A stretch of DNA of 64,000 bases from Sarcomyxa edulis (Eukaryota > Basidiomycota > Agaricomycetes > Agaricales > Mycenaceae): NCBI GenBank assembly GCA_009761415.1, contig QUOL01000023.1:62001-126000 (forward strand). Reading direction: 5' to 3'. Position 1 is the first letter of the stretch; every line of letters starts with the position of its first letter. Positions 39,929 to 50,800 of the stretch are shown here, in pieces. The notes under the pieces are model-generated. The model did not search any database. It saw nothing but the letters and a program-made list of their open reading frames with translations, and had not been told where the DNA came from. A program made the position numbers and the translations under genes.

Positions 39929-42420
39929 GGGCCGCGGTCCAGGTAAGGGAGCTGTAGTAAACATGTCGAGGGGGTCAATAAGGCTACGACATACTGTAGA
40001 TAATTTTTTTAACCGTGTTTGAAGTCCCCGGAGTGCTCCAGCCAGCGGTCTTTGTCAAGCCTGGGGAACATCCTCGTGAGTACTCGCAAATCCTGGCAAG
40101 GGTTCGATATCGCGATGGATGGTGGTGAGCGCTCGCTATGTTTTCGATGACCTCGTCATAGCTTGAAAACCAAGTCAGATCTCGGGACGGCCCGATACTC
40201 TTGCCGCCGTTCGTGACGGTTTGTGACCATCACGACGATTCCGCACTTTTGCTGATGAACAAGTGTACTTATCGCCCTCAGCCAGATTATGATGGAGTGT
40301 CATCGACAAATAGTACACCGCCATTTCTGCACGAGATCCTGAGAAGCTTGCAACCGTGACATCAGCTGATGTTCCGGCCTAGCATCCGACACATCTCCAA
40401 AATAAGGTCGCACGGAGATTTTTTCCCGAAATATAATAGTGACGCCAGTATGATCTCCACCTGATGTCGACATTGGACGTCTCGCAAATCTCCCGGTCTC
40501 AGAATGTCGGTAATGATGAATTTCGTGTATTGAGTGAATATCTGCATTCTCGAACATAACATGCCTTTGGATGCCTTGCTTGAGTACAATAATACAGGAG
40601 CACCTATGCTACATACAGTCTTGAAGTCTCTCGAAGACTTTGAGGCCCGTGCGCGGTGTTACCCTAATGTCACACTACGTGACACGGTCAGAATTTTTCG
40701 CAGAGTCCAAGTCGCGACTTTCAACCTGCCAGCACTGCGCATGCGGGCCATTCTCTGTCGTCTCACTTCCTCCGGCTGGCCATGACTCTACGCAGGACGC
40801 AGGACTCGGAGCACACCCACCTCCTGGACTTGACGCTAGCTCACTCGTCAAATCTCCCGGATCCAGTCTCTCGAGTACCGGCAGGCTCTCAGGCAGTTGG
40901 CTTTTTATCGACCAACGGCCGCGGCGCGCTCAGGCCCCTTCCTGGATTGTAATGCCATCTTTGGATCCTCTCGTGTCTCCCTGGATAGCCACAAATCTGG
41001 GGTCTGGAATCTAATTGCAGGAGGCAGGTCATTTAGAGTCTCGAATCTCGGGGGTGATTTGCTCGGGGGGCCAACCTTTTTGTCTAGATGTTTGTATCAT
41101 TGTTTTCTCTGGGCCTTATATCTTGTATGCTCCTCTAATGTATAGACAGATAAACATTGTTTCATGAGGTTACGAGTCCTTAAATTTATTTAAGAAGACT
41201 CGTTCTTTTCTCATCACTTCCCCGCGAGATTTTTGCAAAAAGTCGCACTTTTTCGTTGCAGGGGTGGGAAAATTGTACGTAATCATATTGATTTTAAACC
41301 ATTTTGTAGTCACTTTTCCGGAATTGTATTGATTTCTATTTAATTGTTACGCGTTATGAAAATAAGTAAGGAATTCACGCATGACCACAGGGTCACAAGT
41401 TCGAATCATAGGCTCGACATTATTTTGTATGCCAAAATGGAATGGTCAGAGCTATTGCCCGTGTTTGAAATTACTCACATAAGGCTTTTGTGAGACCTAT
41501 CACAATGTATAGCATCCAAGCAAGCTTCGACGAGACCTGTAACTAGTAAATTCGATGTACATAGATGTGATGTGTGACGTGACGAGGTCACACAATGACG
41601 TAGATAGACCCTCCAGCTTTGAAAACGGATGGCCAATCTACGTCATGGTTATTCATAGTTATGCACAGTCACAGCGCGTGACGCGCTGTAACAAAGCAAG
41701 CGCGTGCTCCCGAGTTCAATTCTCCTAAAGGGCAACTTGAAAATATGTAGTATCTACATATTTACTGTGCTACGTATGTAATTACAATGCGAATAGATGG
41801 ACTCTCACCATCCCTCCATCACCTTTCCCTCCTGCTTTCTCCTCAGGCCTTTCACATCTAGTACATTTGTGTGATCCGTGAGTGCTCCAAATTTTGGAAT
41901 TTTGGTAGGGTAAAAATCAAGTAAAATTTGTCTAAGTATTGCCAGAGCAGCGGTGGAGCTACACAAAATTTGGGACCAGTAACATGTATGTAGTTGCATC
42001 GAGATTAGGTAGATAAAGATTGAAATAAACAACCCGGACTCGTATTGCCGTGCCGCTCGCAGCGGCCCCTTCCACAAGTCTTTTCCCGCTCCGATGTAGT
42101 AGAGTACAGTTACTGCAGTATATTGTAATCAACAAAACATAATACTATTAGCTTTATTTTGGCTTCATTCTATGTTAACATGAATATTACAATAAGGAAG
42201 CTATTATGGCCCAGCGAGCGAGCGAGCAGGCCTGCCACCCAAAAAGTGATGATCTCTGGATGATCTCTTTGTTTGAGCCCACCGAGAGATCCCGGCCAAA
42301 CGGCCATCAATTGATAGGACAATTTGGTCTTGGGGGGAGATCACGGCCGCGTCACGCGAGATCAGATACCATATTTGGGCATCTCGCGGCCATAACGTCA
42401 AAACGAGATCATTCATAAAT
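39929..42420. other. No confident gene; repeats and a possible SINE tail
   Basis: Only short frames. Around 41395-41415 GGTCACAAGTTCGAATCATA has a B-box, and around 41700-41735 GCTCCCGAGTTCAATTCTCC has a second, suggesting SINE fragments. 42190-42300 has CGAGCGAGCGAGCAGGCC and repeated GATGATCTCT. I find no splice-consistent coding region. Confidence 0.3.
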
Positions 42421-42511
42421 GGGGGTGTATGACGGTTCCTTTGTACAAAAAATAATTTCCGCGCTCTCTCTGTTCTTACACGCGCGGGAGACGATGGCGC
42501 GCGCGCGCCAG
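42421..42511 (+). repeat. Dispersed GC-rich repeat, copy 1
   Basis: About 90 bp containing GACGGTTCCTTTGTACAAAA, AATAATTTCCGCGC, TCTCTGTTCTTA and a GCGCGCGCGC tract. The same unit is inverted at 61573-61664. There is no coding capacity. It may be the end of a transposon or a MITE. Confidence 0.6.
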
Positions 42512-42964
42512 GAGAATCACTACAAAACTGCATCACAGGCAAGTCTGGTACCAATTATCTGCTTAGATCCCTGAAGACAACTCAGACTGCCTTGAGACTG
42601 CCTCAAATTGGCCTCCAAGATCACTCGATACGACTCTCTCTGGCGGGCAATTCCGAAGCACCGCCTCGTCGTCAACATGGGCTTCTGTAACGGGGGAGGG
42701 GTTTCTGTATTGCCTGACCACACAGAAAGTGTATCTGAGCATGCAAATATATAGACATGTCTTAGTCTTAGCTTAGTAAATGTTTATCGAGCCCAGAGTT
42801 GGCCCAGAGTCTCACTCCCAGTGCCAAATCGCTCAAGGTTGCGTGAAGGCTCGGCTGTTAACATCGTGCTCGAAGGAGACCAGCTGCAAGCAGCACTAGA
42901 TGGCATTTCTCTGATAAGAATATTCTATGGAAAGGAAACATCGAAAAAATTGGGAACTATACGC

Positions 42965-43849
42965 TGTCGTGACGGATAAGTTTATCCACTGAAAATTGCG
43001 TCAGGTGTGTCGTTTACCAGCAAGTTCCAGTTCCGAGGTGGGTCTTGAGAACTAATAGAAAACGCAGTAAGTTAACAGAGAAAAAGGGAGCTGACTTAAC
43101 TCGGTGATGGATCGCGATGGATTCTCGGGGGAAAATGGGTCGAGTGGGTGCTTTGGACGAATGTCTTACTAGGAGGTTCGAAGGGGGGGACTTTGGTCAA
43201 AATTCGGTAGACGACTAACTATTACATGACCGCCTATGTTATATGTGATTTTTGGAGTTTGAAATACGAGCGCCAAGACTAGGTATGCACATGGGCGCTC
43301 GTGGCTTTTTGAATGATAGAAAAAGGTAGAGATAATTAAGAGGAGTGAAAAATCGAGATAGACAAATAGATAATGAAATGAAAAGTCGTGTTGCTGACCG
43401 AGATAACTTCCTCCCATTCAATCGAGAGGATCTAGAGTCATAAGCGGCTGCGCGACGGGTGCCGGGGTGGCTTTTAGAGTTCCCTTGTCTTGCGTACCTT
43501 GTGCTTCGGGTGTTTATTCAGCGTCTTGGCAGGTGCTAGAGGTGGGGTGTCGTGCGGTGTATGCGGGAAATGGGCCTTTGTCCATTGAGTCGTCGAGGCT
43601 AAACGTATACGAAGTCGTATGGCATTCTTGACGGAAGCAATTGTGTTTTGACGCGGTCGTTCAATCCTACATGTCGTACGGCTTTTACCGAAATTCGTCT
43701 AAATCGGGAAATCGTGGTTGGTGGGTTCGATCCCGTCTTCGTGCGTTTGTCGGGTTTGCGTTTTTGGTTGTTTTTCTGACGCCATCGTCCTTGGAGGATC
43801 GTACGTGTGGTCTCTGTGTTTTATGTCAAAACCATGTCATGGTGCGACA
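42965..43849 (-). repeat. 3' LTR of element 3
   Basis: 885 bp. Close to one end lies a perfect inverted repeat GGATAAGTTTATCC. It is adjacent (43850-43867) to TCCGCGGGGTACGAAAGA, an 18-nt sequence found again between gag and pol. Confidence 0.95.
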
Positions 43850-43909
43850 TCCGCGGGGTACGAAAGAAATGAACCGTCCTCGGTTCTGCCTCTCCATTTC
43901 CTGGGTCTG

Positions 43910-46900
43910 TTATAGTTCCTCGTCGTCTGAAGCTTCGCCGTCGATATCCATGTCTGAGTCTTCCGGATGGGGTTGCACTGGGCCATCTTCGGCCGGAAAT
44001 CCGTCAGCCAGCGTGCTCAGTTGTGGGTCATCCCTAGAAACGTAGGGTAAGAGACGAAATGCTGCCACACCCTTGGAGCTGATCTCGCCGCTTAGTTCGC
44101 GCAATACATAGGATCCGCCTTTGGTTCTTCGCACGACCGCGTAAGGTCCCAACCATTTAGGTTTTGCTTTGTGACTGAGTTCTTTCTCGATGCGGGTGTT
44201 TCGGACTAGGACAAGCGCTCCTGGTGCATGATCTTCCGTGAATAGTTTTGCGAAGTACTTCCTTTCGAACTCTTCCTTGGAGCGAAACCGGTTTTTGAGG
44301 AGCGTTGCTGCGGCCGCGGCAATATCGTCCGGGCGCTTTTCGATTTGACGGATACGCAACGCTAGGAGCTCCACTGGGGTCATATGTTCTTTCCATCCGG
44401 TCACTAGAAAGCTGGCTTCGGACAGGTCAAATGGGAGTACGGGCTCGCAGCCGTGTAATAGAAAGAATGGGGAGCGACCCGTTGCCGCCCTGAATGTACA
44501 TTTGTCAGAAAATACGGCCATTGGTAGGTGCTCTGGTCATTGATTGAGGTTTCCTTCACAGGCTTTCACCAGGGACTCTCGCAGGATAAAGTGTCCCCGT
44601 TCGACTACGCCGTTGGCTTTCGAGTTGTAAGGTGAAATCCGTACGTGTGGGATGGCCAGCCGGTTTAACAGATCGCTGAACGCTTCTTTTACTTCGGATC
44701 CGTTGTCGGTGGTTACTTGACCTATCGCACCGTACCGACAGTAAATCTGTTCCCAGAAGAAGCTGGCAAGTGACCGCGCATTCGCTTTTCGTAGCGCGCG
44801 AGCTTCCGTGGCCCCAGATAGGTCGTCTTTGGCTACCACTATGTACCGAAATCCTTGCGCCTTCGGCATGAACATGATGTCGATGTAGATTTTTGTAAAC
44901 ACGGTTACTGGTACAGATATGGTGAGAGGAATTTCAATCATCCGCCGGTTTCGTATTTGGCATTCGTGACAGGATGCTACATAGTGTCGTACGTCCGGAC
45001 GCAAGTGAGGCCAATAGAAGCGAATCCGAATAGTCTCGAAGGTGGATATTTCGCCACGGTGACCCATTAAATCATGAGCTTGTGTCAGGATCTGCGAACG
45101 CTTTGGCCACTCTAGGATTACCAATAATGGAGGTCTGGTACCGTTTCTTCGGAATAACTGTTCGTTCCGTACGAAGAACTTGGTGGCTTTTGAAATGAAC
45201 CGCTTTCGGGCCTGGATGGATAGTTCCGAGGGGAGCTCGAGAGTGCGCAGGAAGTGGTTAATTTGTCAGAGCGCTATGTCCTGCGCTGATGTTGCTTTTT
45301 GTTCTTGCGGAACGGTGGTATTTAGTACAAGTATTTCTGACGGAGTTACCCGCTTCGTATGCCGAGTGTAGAAAGCGGACAAGGCCTGGAGATTTGTGTG
45401 GGAGTACAATGCTATATCGTCCAACCAGGAGTCGTCGTCTTCGATTATTTCTTCGTCGTCTGCGGGCTCGCGTCTTGACAAGGCATCGGGCCCAACGAAT
45501 TTTACGCCAGGCACGTGTACTAGAGTGAAGTCGAAGGTTAGGATCCCTTGAATCCACCGGTTTATTGCGGCGTTGGGTTGTAGATCGGGTTCGTTGAGCA
45601 TTCCTTTGATGTATTTTGCGTCCACTTCCACATGTAACGTTTTCACGCCAATTAGGTATAGTCTCCAGTGTCGAAGGGCACGATACAATCCGTATAGCTC
45701 AAGTTTTGGCTGCGAATATCGCGCTTCTCGGTCGTTGAAGGGCAGGGATCCGTATCTGGCAGGGCGTCTTTTCCCTTCGTCGTCCAGTTGAGATAGAATA
45801 AAGCCGGTTCCACGCCAGCTTGAGTCGACGGAGAAAAATACGATGTTGTCGGATAGGTAGTTTATACAGACTAGGGCGGGGGCCGAGGTTACTAAGGCTT
45901 TTAGGAGGGCAAAGGCGCTCTGCCTTCGCGCATCCCAGACGAACTCGGCATCCTTGTGGTATAGTTCGGATAGAGGCCGCGCCAGTTGCGAGTAGTTTTG
46001 TATCCAGATTCGAACCGTACCACATAATCCAAGGAATCGTCGAACTGACTTTGCGTCGGTTAGGGGAGGCCAGTTAACGATTTTGTCTACCCGTTCCTTG
46101 TCTGGGCTTCGTCCATCCGGTGTACATCTCTGTCCCACAATTACCACTTCTTGCCTAGCGATTTGGGTCTTCTTATGAGCGAACGTTGCTCCCGAACACT
46201 TGACTCGATGCATGATCCTGTGCACGTCTTGCGCGTGTTCCCAGATGAAGCGTCTGATGCCCGGATTGTCTTTAAGCACCTCAGGCCTTCCGTCCTCGTC
46301 TAGATATTGAGTTGCCGGGCCTTTGATGGGTAAATCGTCGATGAAGATATTTGCTGTGTGAGGGATCTCGTCCTCCAGAATGAATACCATACACTTTTGA
46401 AATTCGGCGGGGGAGTTTGTGAATCCCATAGGCAATGAAGTGATCCGGAGGAGTCCTAAGGGTGTCTGGAAAGCGGTTAGGTCACGGCTATGTACGTCCG
46501 TTTTCCGAGCGTCGAAACCCCAAAAAAGATCGAACACCGTGTAAACTTGTCGTCCTGAGAACGGTTCTACGAAGTCGTCTACTATTGGAGGAAGGCCAGC
46601 GTCACGGATGGTTACTCGGTTGAGGGGTTGCAAGTCGTGGACAATTCGCAGAGTGCCGTTCTTTTTCAGGACACAAAACCATCGGGACCGGTAAGACGAT
46701 TGCGATCTTTCGTATACGCCGGCGTTTAATTTGCTTTTCAGTAACTCCATTACTTTGTCGGCGATTCCAGGTGGGATGGGAATGTTCTTGTATTCCCAAG
46801 GGCGGTGTTCAACGGTAGGGATAACGTAGGGACTGAAGTATGACTCTTTGAAGGTTCCCCGATCTTCTTCAACGAATGCTATGGCTTCTTTGTTGAGCAT

Positions 46901-47524
46901 TATAATGTGCTCAAAGAGTTTCACCTCCTCCGGCAGCAGAAACCCTGCGTCGTTAACATTTATCACGTCCATCCTTTCTCGGGTTATCTTTGCTGACGGC
47001 GTGAAGTCGGGAGGATGTGGGGTAAGAAGCGGCAAAGATAACAGCGGGTTTTCTGGTATGGACCGTCGAACGCGTGCTGCTTCTGGGAACGTTCCTGACA
47101 CTGGGTTGGACTTCTGATCCACGCGTTTATAAGCTGTGTACACCGCCGGACTGGAGTCCTGGTCCTGGGTCATGCAAATTAGGACGTCGTCCTCCTCGAG
47201 ATCCTCGGCGGAATGTTCCCATTCGTCTTGATATACCGTGTGGTCGAAGACCGCGGAGGTAGTTGTACTGGGATTGACGTCCTGTTCGTCTGGCACCTCG
47301 GTGATTGTTGCATAATGGCAAGGCACTGATTCGGCAGGTCCTAACCATTCGGAAGTGGGTACGCTGGGGTTTGGATCCTGTTCGTCGGGTACTTCGGTGA
47401 TCGTGGTGCGATGGCATGTGGGAGCAGCGGCTCGACCATCCATCGATAGTTTCTTTGGTCGCCAATTCGGGATTCTGATTCGGGTCTGATCGATCGCTGA
47501 GCGGAAGCAATTAATAATGCCCAT
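43910..47524 (-). pseudogene. pol: Pol of element 3 (RT-RNaseH-IN) with two in-frame TGA codons
   Basis: One continuous reading frame from ATG 47524 to the stop at 43910, broken only by TGA at 45266-45268 and at 44537-44539. Reverse transcriptase has FIDD near residue 393. RNase H has FSVDSSWRGTGF near 565 and ends with DALSRREPADDEEI. Integrase follows: HDLMGHRGE and CHECQIR (zinc part), IDIMFMPKAQGF, TTDNGSEVKEAF and NGVVERGHF (DDE core). A C-terminal region with NTRIEKELSHKAKPKW and GPYAVVRRTKGGSYVL closes it. The second TGA sits in NQ-TGA-PEHLPMAVF, where related integrases have Trp, so it is probably a TGG to TGA change. No chromodomain is seen. Both TGA codons are followed by C. Either this copy is dead in pol or it uses readthrough. 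Confidence 0.85.
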
Positions 47525-47848
47525 GATATTAGTTTTCTTGGAATCCGGGGATGCGGGGAAATTTGAATAAGTAGCCGGTTTAACGCCTCGGTTGGGCGAT
47601 CGTACTTTTTTGTAGGTAGGGAGGATGGTTAACGGAATAGTGGTACCAGTTTAATGTCTCGGCAGACAGAACATACGTAAAGAAAAAGATGAAGATAACT
47701 AATGGCTAAGAAAAAGAAAGGAAGACGAGAGCAGAGTGATAAAGAAAAATAGGTCGCAAGGCAATTAGGTAGGGGTGGTAACGAGGAACAAGAAATACCT
47801 GTCAAGCTTCCTCCGCGGGGTACGAAAGAGAGTCGTAGTTAGTCGATC
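47525..47848 (-). other. gag-pol spacer of element 3
   Basis: 324 bp between the gag stop and the pol ATG, with stops in frame, so no simple frameshift fusion. In the minus sense it contains TCTTTCGTACCCCGCGGA (47812-47829), the same 18 nt that abuts the 3' LTR. A donor-like GACAG-GTATTTC and acceptor-like TTTCTTTTTCTTAG suggest splicing, or a separate pol mRNA. Confidence 0.5.
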
Positions 47849-50800
47849 CTAGAAGAGGGGTCCTCGTTTGTCAAGACGTCGTGATAACAGCAGGTCGTGA
47901 ACCGCGGCCTGGTTGACGAATTGTAAATTGAGCAGCTCGAGGATCTTTGTGGACACGGCGTTGTTTTCGCCATCTCGGAGTCGCCTTGCTGCGATGCTGA
48001 GGAAGCGAGCTTCATGGTAGTAAAGCAGGGGATGTATGGTGTGCGAATGGGTGTCTTCCTGAGTCAGTCCGTATGCGACGCCCAGCTTCTTCGCGTACTC
48101 CTGGTATTCCGCTTTCCTATCCCATCCTCTTTCCTCGTATTCTTCCAGCATTCCACATAAGACGATTTTAATTCCTGAACGCACCGCTTTCATAACCTTG
48201 AAAAAAGGATCCTGTATTCGGATACGTGCTGTAGTTGGTGGGGAGGGAGTCAAGTGACAGATCCGGGTCGCCTCGTTGACCTGGCCTAACTTCTGGAGAG
48301 TGGTATTATGGAAGTTGGCTACGTAGAGCTCATCTAGGCACTGTGATATGGGGGTCCAGAGATGATCGTCGTGTTTGCGTTGGATTAAGACGAAGGCGAA
48401 TGCTGCCGGGAGCGATCCCAGGTGGTATTTCTTTAAGATGATGGAGAATCCGGGGGGGACTACCTCATTTTGTCGGATGCCCTGCTGACGTTCGTATCCG
48501 ATCTGTGCTCGGAGGATGTTTAATTGTTCCTGAGTGAACTGAGCGTTCCGGTCGTCATTATAGTAGGTTTCCACATAGTCGTGCTCTCGATTTTCCGATA
48601 CTCGGTGCGCTTCACGTTGGCGCCGGCGCGGATCGGTGGAGGGGGAAAAGATGGGGGAATATGAGTAGGAGCAGGATAGCGCCCTTTTTAGCTGTTGCTC
48701 CATCCGTGCTAAGCGCTGGTTAACAGGGAACGGAGTGGGAGATCGGTCCGCGAGGATTCCCTGGTTATAGGGAGTCTCTTTTTCGGTGATCTCCAATCCA
48801 TCGTGGTCGAGGGTCAGCTGATCCGCCTGAAGTTCTTGTGCTGCGCCTCCTTCCTCGTCGATCACTGCGTTCCATACAGGGTATGTGAGACCGGGGCTGC
48901 CTCGCCCTGGGGGTGGTCCAAAACCAGTCCATGGTGACTGTTCCCGATCTATAGGTTCAGAGTTCTGTCGGATTGGTTCGAACTGTACATCACCTGATTC
49001 ATCGACCATGGGATGCACAACTTTGTGGGGATAGAACCGTAGGTGCCCGGTGCCGTCCTGGACAATGACGGTACCGTTGTCCGCAATGATCGTTCGAGTG
49101 ACGTTGGGCATAATTCGTTCGTCGAAATACTCGCCGTGTTTATCGTACCCTGACCCTGTCAGCACCATTGCTCCTACATCCAAGCTCATTGCCGACTCTC
49201 CTATATCCTGACCCGCGAGTAGCTGAAGGGTCGCTGGTACATCGGTATTGGTGGCTTTGAATCTGGGTCTGATATCCTCCAACGGGGGTGGCGGGGTTAG
49301 TCCTTCTATCTCACTTTCCTGATCGTCGTACGGGGACTGGGAGCGATCATGGTTCGAAGACGAGATTGAAAAACGGGAGGTGGAGCGACTGGGTGTTTTG
49401 CGAAACGACATGATGGGTACGTGGTTGGGTGTCGATGGGCAAGGTACAAAGTTTTTATCAATGGAGGATTGTTCTAGTAGCGGCGATTCTTTGGCAAACT
49501 TAAACCTTGTACATGGAAAATTTTCTTCGCACCTCGACCAATTTTTCCATATCAAAACTGAGAATATAGTTCCCAGGATTATCCAGAAAATTCGTTTTGC
49601 ATAATGCGATCGGTATTGCATAAAACGCGGATGTGATCGAGAGTTTTCGAGGGTGTCGGGCACCGATTGATAATCTATGACTGCCGGGAGGATTGTCCCA
49701 GCTTCGTTTCCTCGCACCTGGCATTCGTCGAGGATTGGTTTGTCGTTGGGAATGTGAATCAGCGTGGCCTGCGGCAGGGCGTACGGGCGTACTGGGTTGG
49801 GCGGAAGCAAATGAGGTTGTTTGGTTATGTTGTCCGGCGCCGTGATCAGATAGGTCTCGGCGATGCTCCCGGTTGCAAACGTTGCTGCATCAAAGTTCCA
49901 ACTCAAGTCCGGCTCCTCGGGTACCACCAAGAGTTCATATCGAGTTTCTTTGTCTCCCGGATTCCGGAACAGGAGGTAAGTCCCATCCGGTCGCTCGTCG
50001 ATCGAAACAAAATTTCCACGTTGCCACGGTCTTCCCAAAAGCAGGTCGAAGGGAACGTGATCTCCTACGTATAAATTCGCCATGGTGCGTACGCCTCCGC
50101 AGACGATGGGTACCCCTTCTACCAAGCCTTGCAACATCGACTGTCCTCCATTTGCGTCGTTCATGTTGACCGACTGTAGTAAGTCCATGGGTCGATTCAG
50201 CTTCTTCCTCCATAGGTTCTTATGGACAATATTCAACATGGACCCCGTATCGATGATGGCGTGAATGACATGGTCGTCAATAGTGACATGCATCCTAATC
50301 AAGAGTCCTTTGTTTCGCGTTTGGAACGAGGTGGCATATACTGGTGCCCCTAGGTTGGCTAAGTTGATAAGTGCTTTTTCCCGTGCGGCATTCTTTAGCT
50401 TCAGTGAGTCGGCCAAGGCATTTGACACCTCCTTCGACACGGCTAATAGTTCCCCTGCAGCTAGGGTAACGGGGGTATTCAGAATGAGGTTGAGGATATT
50501 CAAAGGATCGACATGGGCCGACACCGCAGACTGGCGATGGCCCGCCTTCTTCTTTTCCACCATTTTTGCCTTCGCCAAGCCAGGCCCTGAACGACTCGTC
50601 TCAATTGGCCCTTCGTCATCGACTTCCATCTTCCCAAGCCGCTCCTCTGGATCCTCGGAGATCTCGTCGTCGTTGGCACCGTCAAAACGCGGTTTTATTA
50701 CATCCAGCGGAATTTGATAGTGCGGGACTACCGTGATTTCTTCCTTTCTCCTTCCGCTTTCTATCCCTGCCGGCTTCCGTGGGCTTCCTCCGTCCATATC

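Noticed and set aside
44537..45268. In-frame TGA codons in element 3 as selenocysteine sites
   Set aside because: Most fungi lack selenocysteine machinery, and the positions match Trp or other ordinary residues in related pol proteins. No SECIS-like structure was looked for successfully.
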